Below, piece after piece: positions 32,993 through 42,407 of a DNA stretch of 54,558 nt. The stretch spans positions 1 through 54,558 of the IMG/VR virus record IMGVR_UViG_3300013125_000008. One strand, given 5' to 3'. The stretch comes from a virus. Made by a program: the position numbers and the translations under genes. Numbering within the stretch: the first letter of the stretch is position 1; every line of letters begins with the position of its first letter. The notes below the pieces were generated by a model, which saw nothing but the letters and a program-made list of their open reading frames with translations, searched no databases and was not told the DNA's origin.

Positions 32993-34399
32993 ATGGCGAA
33001 AGCGTTAGCAACAATTATTAGTGATTTACGCCGCAGAATATCCTCTCGCAGACCGGCGTTATCCTTAGAAGAAGGCTCGTTACCGGACGATGTGCTTATA
33101 CAGCCCTCCGCAGCTGAATTTAAAATTATATACGATGAGGCAGAGACGGTAAACTTAAATCAATCTATACTAACTGCAAATAGTGATGGATTAGATATTG
33201 CTGCGGAGAATATAGGCATTTTAAGAAAGTTAGAGATTGCAGCAGCGGGATACTGTACATTTTTTAAGAGAACTTCTCCGACTATAGATATTATTATTCC
33301 GCTCGGAACGGCTGTAACTACAGAAGTACAAGGCGATAATAGCGGAGTGCAATTTATTACTACGCAAGCATTAACGATGTATGCTTCGTTAGCCGCATCT
33401 TATTTAAACCCTAGTACAAATGTTTATGAATTAGTTGTTCCGATAGTTGCCGTACTTCCGGGAGTAACCGGCGTTGTAGGCGCAGATGCTATTTTAAGAA
33501 TAGTATCTACTATTTCTGGTATAGACGGATGCTATAATGCAGTCGGCACAAGCGGCGGTACATCTAAAGAATCGGACACTGCTTTACAAGGAAGAATTGC
33601 CGAAAAACAGCAGGGACTTACAGTCGGAACGTACGGCGGATATATTAATGAAGTTTTAGCTTTTTCGAATGTCGAAGATGCTAAAGTTATCGGCAGAGGA
33701 GAGACGAGTCGTCTAGATGTAGGTGCTATAGATATTTATATTAAAGGTAAAATCAGCAGAGGAGCGCTCGATGTATTACCGGACAATGCTGCAATACTAC
33801 CTAACGGCTGGAAGTTTTTGCATCAACCGCTAGATGCTGCTGTCGCAGTTTCTGCGTCTTCAGCCGCTTCCGGATCGTTAACGTTACCGGCGGGAAGTGT
33901 CGTAATAGATACTGGAAGTTATGCGGGCTCTATTAGAGCTGAAGATAAATTAGCAGACTTATCTACATTTCCTTTCTCTAGCTACGGAAATTTAATAATG
34001 AGCTACGCATATAATGGATTAATAGAAGATATACAAGCGTATTTTGATACATCCTCACGGGCGATAGTTAATGCGGATGTCTTAGTAAAAAGCGCGGTAG
34101 ATATACCTATAGACTTAGAAGTGACTATAAAAGTACTAGCTGGATTTGATCCTTTGATTGTACAGGCTGAGGTTTATACGAATTTATCTATTTTCTTTTC
34201 TCAATTTGCAATTCAAGCTGAAGTACAGCAAGCAGATATTGCAAGAGAGATTTTAAATACTCCCGGAATAGATGATGTATATCTTCCGTTCGCTACTTTA
34301 CAAAGTTCAGATGGAACAATTCTTAGAAATTCTAATAATAATTTAACTATTCCCGCATATGCGTACGCATCTGAAGGAGAGTTTTTGATTACTTACTAG
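32993..34399 (+). CDS. Baseplate J-like protein (gp6/gp47 family)
   Basis: The 468-residue product has the layout of the Baseplate_J family: an N-terminal helical part, the pattern LNQSILTANSDGLDIAAENIGILR (about 55-78), beta-rich middle with GTAVTTEV and AVLPGVTGVVGADAI, the TSKESDTALQGRI segment (about 193-207), and NVEDAKVIGRGE (about 224-235) with a downstream VDIPIDLEVTIKVL. These proteins make the iris-like ring of baseplate wedges that opens at contraction. Several Gly/Asp patches match the family closely, and position after a gp25-like gene supports it. Confidence 0.85.
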   Translation: MAKALATIISDLRRRISSRRPALSLEEGSLPDDVLIQPSAAEFKIIYDEAETVNLNQSILTANSDGLDIAAENIGILRKLEIAAAGYCTFFKRTSPTIDIIIPLGTAVTTEVQGDNSGVQFITTQALTMYASLAASYLNPSTNVYELVVPIVAVLPGVTGVVGADAILRIVSTISGIDGCYNAVGTSGGTSKESDTALQGRIAEKQQGLTVGTYGGYINEVLAFSNVEDAKVIGRGETSRLDVGAIDIYIKGKISRGALDVLPDNAAILPNGWKFLHQPLDAAVAVSASSAASGSLTLPAGSVVIDTGSYAGSIRAEDKLADLSTFPFSSYGNLIMSYAYNGLIEDIQAYFDTSSRAIVNADVLVKSAVDIPIDLEVTIKVLAGFDPLIVQAEVYTNLSIFFSQFAIQAEVQQADIAREILNTPGIDDVYLPFATLQSSDGTILRNSNNNLTIPAYAYASEGEFLITY

Positions 34400-34408
34400 G
34401 CGGAAAAA

Positions 34409-37051
34409 ATGGCAGTTTTTTTAGATTGGAAATCAACAGCGGCGAGATCGAAAGAGCGATTTATAAATCGCCTCTTCGGCTATTTATCTCCGACGCTATA
34501 TCCGATTAATATTATAGGTACGGTAGAATATGACGTGTTGTCTGCGTATGCTGAAGAATTTGCCTCTGGCTCTGCAGAAATAAATTCAGTATTTCGCGAT
34601 TTGTCGTTAAGTACCGCTAGAATTTCCGCTATAGCTAATAGAAGTTATTCAAAACTTTACGATAATTTCGGAATAGTATTAGGCGTTAATAAGCTTACAG
34701 AGCAAAATTACGAGACATTTAATACCGGCTCATATCTTAATTCTTATAGAGAAGAATTACGTACGTTATTTGAAGCTGCGTATGCGAGAACGTCTCGCTA
34801 CGCGGTAGAGAGAGTAGGAAACGCTTATACTGGCGTTGCGCCGCTTGTTGTAGATTATTCGTTGCAAAGAGCGCGGATGAAACTTAATTATAAAGTTGCG
34901 ACGGTAGTATCTTCTAATGAAATTAATCGTAATTTTTCAGTATTAGATGACGGCACGAAATTGCATGGATTTATGTTAGCAAGTGAAGGAGATACCGTAA
35001 CGATTTGTAACGGTAAGATTGGACAGACTAAGATTTTTTCACGAGAAAAAGTTCTTTCAAGTCCGGATATAATTTGTTTTCCTTCTTCAAGCTTATCGAC
35101 TGCTGGAAAATCATTTATTCAAGATCAATTATTAAAGTCCTTGCGAGTAGATCAATTTTCTGATTTTTCTTACTCCGATGATTATTCTTATCAACGATGG
35201 ACAGCACCAACCGGATCTTCTGCTGTAGCCTACGATACTTATTTAGAAATTACTCCATCCGGCGTAATGAGAAATAGTAGAGATCTTCCCGTTTACGGAC
35301 ATTTTATAACAGGAAGTTTAATGGAAATGCCTCCGTCTTTTTTAACAGGATCGAATTCTTATTATCCCGATTTCTTTATTAAGACATTAAATGATAGTCA
35401 TTGTCAGACTTACTTACGATTTAGTAATTCTACTACGCTTTCTGAACTTACTTATTTTTCGGAAATGACTAATGAATTAGTAGAGCCGATGATATTTAGA
35501 ACCTCTCTTAAGCCCGCATTTATAACAACAGGAAGCCTAGGAGCTCATTATTTACCTGATCAAAATCATAAAAGTGGAACGTGTAAAGATTTATTTGATA
35601 TTTCCGGTAATGCTATAACATTAGTTCATGACTTGGGATCTCCTTATAATCTTGAAAGTCGTTTAGAAAATAGAGCGGGAGTTTCGTGCTCAGGAAGCAT
35701 GCTTCGGTACGTCGGAAATACCTCTCCCGAATTATTTATGACAGGGGATTGGTATTGTATGTTTTGGGTGTGGGGATTAAACTCTGGAAATACCGGAAAC
35801 ATAGTATTTAAAGTTCAAAATACGGTTGATACTTTTTTAGGATTGAGTGATATAGGATACGCTTGCGATATAGATATTAGTAATTCTCTAATAATTATTT
35901 CTTGGGATAACGGCAGCTCGACGTATACGCAAGCTGCCAGTATTGCTGCGTGGACAGCGATAGATTATTCTCAACCGCACTTATGTACATTTATTTACGC
36001 GGGCGGAACTGTTAGTTTATATATCGACGATCAGCGGCTTACTGAAGTTCCCGCAACTACAGCTTTTCCGGTATTGACTATTGCAAGACCGTCTTTATTA
36101 ATAGCGGGCGGAATTCTTGGAATTGATGAATTAATTATTGAGGGTGCCGCCCTTACTGAAGCGGATGTAGTCAACGTGTTCGAAAATACGAAACTGCGAT
36201 TTACTTCGCCGTATTTTCGGCCGCACGACGCTTTAAGTTTAGCGAGACAGTACGTTCAGCCCGCGTATAAACTTTTTTCTAATAGGGCGAAGGAGATAGA
36301 AATTCATCAATTTTCAGTAAGAGGAGCTGAGCTTTCTATTATACAATCTGTAAATAATCGTTTTGTAGAAGTACCGAAAATATATGGAAATTATTATCAT
36401 GCGCTTAGCGGTAGTATAATTAACGGCGGAACTAATTATGTTGTTGGAGATATTATTTCGTACGCGGACGCATCAGCAAGGCAAAATAATGAAATTTTGA
36501 GAGAGGGAGATTTTTACGCTTCTGATCAATGGAGTGTTCCGGTAGGTGTTACTATAGGAGGTGGATTAGCACAATTTGCAGCAGTTGCTCAATGGGATAC
36601 GTTATCTCAACTTTTTGTAACTACTATTGGTGATACGTATACACTTACATTCACTCTCTCTGACTCTGGCGTTTTTATCGGAGGCGTAGCAGTAGATGTT
36701 AGTACGCCGTCTAACACAAACGGTAGTTTTTCAGGAAGTTACGTTTACTGGCTTGTGCCTGGAGTATGCTACCTCGATTTTATTGCAACTAGCACAACGT
36801 TTTCTTTTGTTGCGTGGGGAGGAGCACACAATAATTTATACAATATTTCTTCAGCTTCTATCACGCAAGTGCGCGCTGTAAAATTTGAAGTTTTATCTGT
36901 AGGTCCAGTTTTATATGAAATTACAACCATGACATTACACGACGCAGGAAGTTTTATTGCTCCCATTCCATTAACTGCCGTGCCGGTAACTGGAGGTACC
37001 GGCGAAGGAGCTGAAATTTTAATAACGTGGTCTACACGGGGATTTTTTTAA
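34409..37051 (+). CDS. Large baseplate/fibre protein with LamG-like and split GGTG domains
   Basis: The N-terminal 150 residues of this 880-residue protein are helical, in the position of wedge or fibre-attachment proteins such as gpI/gp7-type. A jelly-roll like region of LamG/concanavalin type spans about residues 375-595 (GDWYCMFWVWG, SLYIDDQRL, GIDELIIEGAALTEADVVNVFE). The last 220 residues include the fibre-type module GGTNYVVGDIISY (about 670-685) and its matching GGTGEGAEILITW at the C-terminus, separated by a beta domain that looks like an insertion (about 690-850). Carbohydrate binding is plausible. Partner and orientation are unknown. Confidence 0.6.
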   Translation: MAVFLDWKSTAARSKERFINRLFGYLSPTLYPINIIGTVEYDVLSAYAEEFASGSAEINSVFRDLSLSTARISAIANRSYSKLYDNFGIVLGVNKLTEQNYETFNTGSYLNSYREELRTLFEAAYARTSRYAVERVGNAYTGVAPLVVDYSLQRARMKLNYKVATVVSSNEINRNFSVLDDGTKLHGFMLASEGDTVTICNGKIGQTKIFSREKVLSSPDIICFPSSSLSTAGKSFIQDQLLKSLRVDQFSDFSYSDDYSYQRWTAPTGSSAVAYDTYLEITPSGVMRNSRDLPVYGHFITGSLMEMPPSFLTGSNSYYPDFFIKTLNDSHCQTYLRFSNSTTLSELTYFSEMTNELVEPMIFRTSLKPAFITTGSLGAHYLPDQNHKSGTCKDLFDISGNAITLVHDLGSPYNLESRLENRAGVSCSGSMLRYVGNTSPELFMTGDWYCMFWVWGLNSGNTGNIVFKVQNTVDTFLGLSDIGYACDIDISNSLIIISWDNGSSTYTQAASIAAWTAIDYSQPHLCTFIYAGGTVSLYIDDQRLTEVPATTAFPVLTIARPSLLIAGGILGIDELIIEGAALTEADVVNVFENTKLRFTSPYFRPHDALSLARQYVQPAYKLFSNRAKEIEIHQFSVRGAELSIIQSVNNRFVEVPKIYGNYYHALSGSIINGGTNYVVGDIISYADASARQNNEILREGDFYASDQWSVPVGVTIGGGLAQFAAVAQWDTLSQLFVTTIGDTYTLTFTLSDSGVFIGGVAVDVSTPSNTNGSFSGSYVYWLVPGVCYLDFIATSTTFSFVAWGGAHNNLYNISSASITQVRAVKFEVLSVGPVLYEITTMTLHDAGSFIAPIPLTAVPVTGGTGEGAEILITWSTRGFF

Positions 37052-37066
37052 AAAAGGAAGTTTATT

Positions 37067-39091
37067 ATGCAAAAATCATTTTTTTATAACGATCAATATC
37101 CTACAGCCGATGACTTTAATAATATTGAAAGTACAAAAGCTTCTCAGAGCATATTAAGAAGTCAAGCGCCTCTTGGAAATTCCGGCGGAATAGGAAAAAA
37201 TTATTCTTTTTGGACCGGGTCTACATCTCGAGGTGGAATATTTGGAGATCCCTCTCAATCTTATGGAAGTGGAAACATCGATTTTCGTTGTACATCGCTT
37301 GTACCGTCTATAATAATTGTTTATTACGGTACTGCGATGGATAGAAATGGAGAAATAATTCAAATTCCTGCTGCACAAGCTTCAAAATATTGTAGTAGAG
37401 GAGCCTCTGATGCTAATTATGTTTGGACAACAGCAGCAAATGTTCAAAATTACGTAAAACTTTCACATCTTCAAGTTTCGGGTAGTATGCAATCTGATGA
37501 TAATGGTGTACAGTTTCCTACTAGATATACTGATAGCTATTACATTACAATAGATGGCACGGTTCCTACAGCAGATCAATTACTGCTCGCTACGTTTTCA
37601 GCAGACAGTTCTGGAAATGTTATAGCTATACAAGACCGTAGATCTTTTGTAAGAACTATAACGCCGGCAGACGCGGTAATCGTCGATCCGAGTTATCCTC
37701 ATTTAACGTTTGAGCCTACATTATCTGCTCATGTTAGAGCGACGGGATCAGGAACTCCAAGTCTTACAAATCCGCACGGTTTAGCAGTTAGCGATCTTGG
37801 TGGTTATAGCGTAGCTGAGCACGGATATAATCAACATTCAAACGGTATTTATTTATCTGTAAGAAATGCAGCTTCTTATGGCAGCTGGGCACCATCATTG
37901 ATAAACGCTTCTACCTTAACTTTTGCCGCTCCTGTAAATGCAGTTATGCTTATCGCGGGTGCACCGTATACACCAGAGGGCTTATCCGTACATATCTCAG
38001 ACGCTCCTGCTGCAGGAAATTATTGGATTATGTATGATCAGACTACTGCTGCTGCAGTATACGTAGCAGAAGCAACCGCATTAACTTGGCTAGCAGATGA
38101 TTCTCGACCGGATAACTATATAGCACTCGCTATGGTAAATGTTTACGATGCTGGAGGAGGAACGTTATTATTTAATCTTTCTGCGCCGTATCCTGTAGAT
38201 AAAAGACAATTCTTTAACATAACGCAGACTGAAATTAGAGCAGATGTCACAGAAACGGCGGCAAGTACTGCAATAACTGTAGCGGATAATCTTCAAGTTA
38301 ATCTTAATAGAATTCGCTATTATCTTGGAATGGCATTAAACGGTACAACAGTATGGAACGGCGCGAATCCTTTAACTAGCGGATATGTGTCTGACGGCTC
38401 TGCTTACCATACGCATACGCATACAGCGTTTACTCAATTTACTATCGGTAAGTATAACACGAGTACGCCAGGGGATAGAGGGATCTCGATTATGAAATCA
38501 GCTACTAAGATAGCTGGAATCTATTATAATTATAATCCTGCAGATTTGACAGTTAAGACTTGGAAAATTATAAGCGATTACGATTCAAGCGGGCCATCAA
38601 TGGAATATGCTACGTTAGAAGTTGGAGACATAAATATCTATAGTAATACAGGATATATGAAAGCAGTTACTTATCAAAAAGCAGCAGATCTTGTAGATAC
38701 ATTAACAGGAGGAACGTCGACAAATGCAGATACGCTACATACTCATAATGTTATTGCATCAACCTTAACAAGCTTTGTATTAGGGGCAGGAGCGGGGGAA
38801 AGAGAAGTTAATCATGCAACTGCGTATCAAAACACTGCGTTACATGCTATTTCGGTAGCTGTTCTTGTTACCGGCACTACAGCTACTGATTGTTATGCGG
38901 ATGTCTATGCCGGAACCGGCTCGGCAGCAGTTGTAAGTCGAGATGCTGCTTTAGTTATATACGGACATCAGCTATCGAAAGGTAGTTTAGATAATGAGCG
39001 ATTTACTGTAACATTTCTTGTTCCGAGTGGATATTATTACTTAGTCGATGCAACCGGCGTAATTGCAACCAGTTGGTGGGAAACAGCATAA
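37067..39091 (+). CDS. Tail fibre protein
   Basis: This 674-residue protein is the last of the tail block. The N-terminus (KSFFYNDQYPTADDFNNIES) looks like a baseplate-attachment segment, and FRCTSLVPSIIIVYYGTAMD plus QDRRSFVRTITPADAVIVDP form a beta-rich, phage-fibre-like body. H-x-H clusters occur at about 443-449 (HTHTHTAF) and at about 554-566 (NADTLHTHNV), the pattern used in trimeric fibres to bind metal ions. A C-terminal beta domain (about 575-674) may be the receptor-binding tip. AAAGGAAG precedes the ATG. A 348-base non-coding gap follows. Confidence 0.65.
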   Translation: MQKSFFYNDQYPTADDFNNIESTKASQSILRSQAPLGNSGGIGKNYSFWTGSTSRGGIFGDPSQSYGSGNIDFRCTSLVPSIIIVYYGTAMDRNGEIIQIPAAQASKYCSRGASDANYVWTTAANVQNYVKLSHLQVSGSMQSDDNGVQFPTRYTDSYYITIDGTVPTADQLLLATFSADSSGNVIAIQDRRSFVRTITPADAVIVDPSYPHLTFEPTLSAHVRATGSGTPSLTNPHGLAVSDLGGYSVAEHGYNQHSNGIYLSVRNAASYGSWAPSLINASTLTFAAPVNAVMLIAGAPYTPEGLSVHISDAPAAGNYWIMYDQTTAAAVYVAEATALTWLADDSRPDNYIALAMVNVYDAGGGTLLFNLSAPYPVDKRQFFNITQTEIRADVTETAASTAITVADNLQVNLNRIRYYLGMALNGTTVWNGANPLTSGYVSDGSAYHTHTHTAFTQFTIGKYNTSTPGDRGISIMKSATKIAGIYYNYNPADLTVKTWKIISDYDSSGPSMEYATLEVGDINIYSNTGYMKAVTYQKAADLVDTLTGGTSTNADTLHTHNVIASTLTSFVLGAGAGEREVNHATAYQNTALHAISVAVLVTGTTATDCYADVYAGTGSAAVVSRDAALVIYGHQLSKGSLDNERFTVTFLVPSGYYYLVDATGVIATSWWETA

Positions 39092-39119
39092 AAAGATAGA
39101 TACTCTTATTATTTCTTTG

Positions 39120-39146
39120 TTCTCCATTGAGTCTCAATAGGGAGAA
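39120..39146 (+). terminator. Hairpin after the tail-fibre gene
   Basis: TTCTCC (39120-39125) and ATTGA (39126-39130) pair with TCAAT (39134-39138) and GGAGAA (39141-39146), with a 2-base bulge and a 3-base loop. No T run follows, so it may stabilise the mRNA end or need a factor to terminate. Confidence 0.35.
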
Positions 39147-39183
39147 ATGAAATCTCGCAGATGTTCTCATAAGATACGCGTTT

Positions 39184-39216
39184 AAAAAAAATTATAAAAT
39201 TTTATTAATTTTTTTT
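39184..39216 (+). repeat. A/T-only inverted repeat with T tract
   Basis: AAAAAAAATT (39184-39193) is the reverse complement of AATTTTTTTT (39207-39216), with the palindrome TAAAATTTTA between (39195-39204). A run of ten T residues ends at 39218. It may act as a weak terminator or as an easily melted or bent site. Its composition alone could produce it by chance. Confidence 0.45.
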
Positions 39217-39439
39217 TTAATTAACTATTTGTTATCTAGAATATATTTTAACGTGTTTAATAACAGAACCATCGTTCGCCGAAAGCTTATCTATTATTTA
39301 TTATTAGTAATTAGTAATTGAGATTGAGAGATTAGTGTCAGCCGTCACCTTAGGTAATTAATAGAGAGAAAAGATTACGATAAATTAATCGTCTTCTACT
39401 TTACGTGTATTTAAATGAATAAATAAGAGTGAATTATAA

Positions 39440-39643
39440 ATGGAATATCCTTTTAAGCCAATCCGATCGGTACTTACGCATCAACCGCCAGCTGTTGACG
39501 AAGTAGATGTCTGTAAATATTGTCCGGCAGCTACCTACTATGCAGACCGTAAAACAGAGCGACTTTTTTCTCGGATCATCGGCCTTTGTGCTATTGCAAT
39601 TATTCTTCACAGTTTCATTTATATTATAAAGGCGTTATCTTGA
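39440..39643 (+). CDS. Small membrane-anchored protein with CxxC
   Basis: The 67-residue protein has a soluble N-terminal half with C26-K-Y-C29 and a single C-terminal membrane helix (IIGLCAIAIILHSFIYIIKAL). It begins the island after the non-coding boundary. The ribosome-binding site is weak (AAGAGTG). The membrane anchor places it at the inner membrane. No family is recognised, and a link to the glycan genes downstream is only positional. Confidence 0.5.
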   Translation: MEYPFKPIRSVLTHQPPAVDEVDVCKYCPAATYYADRKTERLFSRIIGLCAIAIILHSFIYIIKALS

Positions 39644-39972
39644 AAAATTATGTAATAATTCGTGCTACCGCAACAACTTCGACCGTAATTGCAACTAAGC
39701 TTACTAAAGCCGCAGCTCTTTCTGCTGTAAGAGCAATGCAAGCTCAAGCGTTGCAGCTTAAAAGAGATCTCGCGCAATATCAACAAGCCGAGACCGCGTT
39801 ATCTTCTAAACAGTTCGCTTTACTGCAAGCTAAATTTATTAAAAAATATAAAGATCAAATAATTCCCTCCGCCGCGCCTTTTATTTTCTTACCGCTTATG
39901 TTAAAGGCAAAGCTCGGCGAATTAAAAGGTATGTATACAGTAGTAGCAGCAGAAATTATGGAGATACAATGA
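39640..39972 (+). CDS. Small helical protein starting at TTG
   Basis: The likely start is TTG 39640, which overlaps the previous stop by 4 bases and is preceded by AAAGG (39628-39632) with a 7-base spacer; an ATG at 39586 would reach deep into the previous gene. The 110-residue product (MKNYVIIRATATTS...) is mostly helical, with a Gln/Ala/Leu-rich middle (VRAMQAQALQLKRDLAQYQQ) that may form a coiled coil and a hydrophobic stretch around APFIFLPLMLKA. It overlaps the glycosyltransferase start by 4 bases. No family is recognised. Confidence 0.55.
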   Translation: MKNYVIIRATATTSTVIATKLTKAAALSAVRAMQAQALQLKRDLAQYQQAETALSSKQFALLQAKFIKKYKDQIIPSAAPFIFLPLMLKAKLGELKGMYTVVAAEIMEIQ

Positions 39973-41198
39973 TAAAGTTATTAATGGTAGCAGACGATAT
40001 ACGTTATTTCAGCGGAGTGGCAAATCAAGCGCGTATGTTATTAAAAGGTCTTTTATCTACTGGTAATTATGAAATCATGGAGATCGGTTCTTCTACATAC
40101 AAGCATCCTCCAAAGCTTGTTGAATTCGAGGGAATTCAAATATTACCCACGGTCGATCACGATGATCCAAATATTTTTCGTTCTGCGCTATTATCTTTTA
40201 AGCCTGACGTAGTCGTAGTTTTCGGAGATCCGAGATTCTTTCACAGGCTATTCTTACTGGATCGAGATATCCGCACTTCCGCAAAATTTATACTATGGCA
40301 TGCATGGGATAACGCTCCTGTTCCTTATTTTAATCGTAAATTTTATGAGTCTGTTGATCAATTAGTAATGATTTCTAATTTTTCTTATCAATTAATAAAA
40401 CCATTCGCAGAGCGGTTTGTGCCTATTGATTTTATTCCTCACGGATACGATAGTCAAGAGTTTTTTCCATTACCCGTCGAGGAGAGGAATAAAGAGATAA
40501 ATACATTATTAAATGTTGTCGGGTTTAAAGCTTTAGATAAGCCGTTTTTCGTCGGTTGGAATAATAGAAACCAAGATCGGAAGCGTCCGGGCACGGTACT
40601 CGAAGCTTTTGGAAAATTTCAACAAACTCATCCCGATGCTTTACTCTTATTGCACACATTGCCGAAAACGATCGAGGGTATTGATATCATTACTTTTTTA
40701 GAAGAAACTGCAATTGCTCCTTCCTCTTCCGTGATTTTCTTTCCGGCAATTTTGCCTTCGCAAGCAATGAATTCGTTTTATAATATAGCTGACGTTACAT
40801 TAAATATTGCATTTAACGAAGGCTTTGGTTTAAGTGTAGGAGAAAGCTTGACAGCGGGTACTCCCGGGATCGTTGTTTCTACGGGAGGGATGTCAGAGCA
40901 AATGACAGACGGTAAGCAAGTATTTGGTGAGTTGCTGCCGCCCTCTTTAAGAAATCTCAGCGGCACGGTAGCAGAGCCGTATCTTTATTGTGACTATGTT
41001 TCAGTAGATGAAATAGTTTCCGCACTTGAGCGTGTTTATAATAATAAAGATCGACAGGCTTTAGGACTTGCCGGTCGCGAGTTTATAACTCGCACTTATT
41101 CAAAAGATATGATGATAGCAAAATGGAATGATTTATTGCAGAAATTGCTTACAACTCCTACTACGTATGTTCCATTCTCTTTAACAAAGGTGCTATAG
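39969..41198 (+). CDS. GT4-type glycosyltransferase
   Basis: This 409-residue protein has the GT-B layout. The N-terminal Rossmann-like domain starts with IKLLMVADDIRYFSGVANQARML and includes PDVVVVFGDPRFF (about 79-91). The C-terminal domain has FFVGWNNRNQDRKRPG (about 193-208) and the retaining-enzyme E-x7-E motif, E284 to E292 (NEGFGLSVGESL), which binds the sugar nucleotide. It should transfer a sugar from a nucleotide donor to a glycan or protein acceptor. It starts a run of glycan genes with 0-4 base junctions. Donor and acceptor are unknown. Confidence 0.85.
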   Translation: MIKLLMVADDIRYFSGVANQARMLLKGLLSTGNYEIMEIGSSTYKHPPKLVEFEGIQILPTVDHDDPNIFRSALLSFKPDVVVVFGDPRFFHRLFLLDRDIRTSAKFILWHAWDNAPVPYFNRKFYESVDQLVMISNFSYQLIKPFAERFVPIDFIPHGYDSQEFFPLPVEERNKEINTLLNVVGFKALDKPFFVGWNNRNQDRKRPGTVLEAFGKFQQTHPDALLLLHTLPKTIEGIDIITFLEETAIAPSSSVIFFPAILPSQAMNSFYNIADVTLNIAFNEGFGLSVGESLTAGTPGIVVSTGGMSEQMTDGKQVFGELLPPSLRNLSGTVAEPYLYCDYVSVDEIVSALERVYNNKDRQALGLAGREFITRTYSKDMMIAKWNDLLQKLLTTPTTYVPFSLTKVL

Positions 41199-42407
41199 AT
41201 GACACAAGTATTTGATATCGCTGTTTCGACTTCTTCGCAAACAAACGTGGTTATAAGAGCGCCTTTTTATAGCCTTTCAGGCTACGGAGCTCATGTAAGA
41301 GATCTTATCGAAGCACTTACTTTAGATCCTCAACTATCTGTTTACCTATTACCTACGGTATGGGGAGAATCGAGTGAATTATTTAGTAATAAAGATATGC
41401 AAGATTTACCTTCCGCCTTGCAATTACTTCCTTTTTATAATAGCCAATTTCCATTGTCGGAAGCGGTGTTTATACATATCGGATTGCCTTCCGAATTTGA
41501 AAGGTTAGGAAAAGTAAATATTGGCGTTACCGCCGGCCTTGAGACTACAGCTATTCCAGACGCTTGGCTAGAGGGCTTAAAAAATATTGATCTTTTAATT
41601 GTTCCTTCTTCCTTTGTGATGCAAGTGTTTTTAAGTTCTGGAGCTGAAGTACCGATTACGGTTATAGGAGAAGGTGTAAAAACTGATAAGTTTTTTCCAG
41701 AGACGGATAAGTCCTCTTTTAAGATCTTGGATAATCTACCTGAGTTTACTTTTTTGTATTCCGGACAATGGCTGCACGCTAATCGCCCTGCCGCGGATAG
41801 AAAAAATGTAGAAATGTTAATCCGCTGTTATTGTGAAGCTTTTTCCGGAAGGCAAGATGTCGGTTTACTATTAAAAACTCATTTTCTTAATTATTCTTCG
41901 ATTGATAAGTTTGAGGTTTTAAAGGCGCTTGCAAGAATTGTTAAATCCTATACTGATCCGCCCCCCGTATTTCTATTACACGGCGTATTATCAGACGATG
42001 AATTGCGTCATTTGTATAATCATCCTTCTATTAAGGCTTTTGTTTCTTGTACCGCCGGGGAAGGGTGGGGTAGAACCTCTGCAGAAGCTATTGCTTGCGA
42101 TTTGCCGGTATTGATTACAGGATGGTCTGGCCATATGGACTATATCGACTCTTCTTATTCTACTACATTTCTTTATGATTTAGTAGATATTGATACGGCG
42201 TTATATCAATACCCTTGGTTCCGACCTGGAATGAAATGGGCACATCCGAAAAAAGATGATGTTATTAGAAAACTTCAGCGAGTTAATGAAAGTTATAAAT
42301 TTAGCAAAGATCGTGCAGTCATCTACGGAAAGATTTTTCGAGAGAATTTTGAAAGTAAAAAATGTTATTCTGCGCTTGTAGAATTAATAAAAGCGAGAAG
42401 TAAGTGA
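41199..42407 (+). CDS. GT4-type glycosyltransferase
   Basis: The 402-residue product is a second GT-B enzyme, starting immediately after the previous stop. The N-terminal part has RAPFYSLSGYGAHVRDL (about 20-36), a glycine loop typical of acceptor-side contacts, and NIGVTAGLETTAIPDAW (about 107-123). The C-terminal part has the E-x7-E motif E288 to E296 (GEGWGRTSAEAI), preceded by a probable donor-site VFLLHGVLSDDELRHLYN. It differs enough from the preceding enzyme to suggest another donor or linkage. Both belong to the same likely transcript. Confidence 0.8.
   Translation: MTQVFDIAVSTSSQTNVVIRAPFYSLSGYGAHVRDLIEALTLDPQLSVYLLPTVWGESSELFSNKDMQDLPSALQLLPFYNSQFPLSEAVFIHIGLPSEFERLGKVNIGVTAGLETTAIPDAWLEGLKNIDLLIVPSSFVMQVFLSSGAEVPITVIGEGVKTDKFFPETDKSSFKILDNLPEFTFLYSGQWLHANRPAADRKNVEMLIRCYCEAFSGRQDVGLLLKTHFLNYSSIDKFEVLKALARIVKSYTDPPPVFLLHGVLSDDELRHLYNHPSIKAFVSCTAGEGWGRTSAEAIACDLPVLITGWSGHMDYIDSSYSTTFLYDLVDIDTALYQYPWFRPGMKWAHPKKDDVIRKLQRVNESYKFSKDRAVIYGKIFRENFESKKCYSALVELIKARSK

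Larger units (their letters stand above)
39092..39439. other. AT-rich non-coding boundary between tail block and glycan island
   Basis: No convincing gene lies in these 348 bases. They include an 11-bp interrupted hairpin (39120-39146), an almost pure A/T inverted repeat with a T run (39184-39216), short direct repeats of the type TTAGTAA near 39303-39320, and a small inverted repeat near 39385. The region probably holds the end of the tail transcript and the start of the island transcript. I see no good consensus promoter. Confidence 0.6.
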
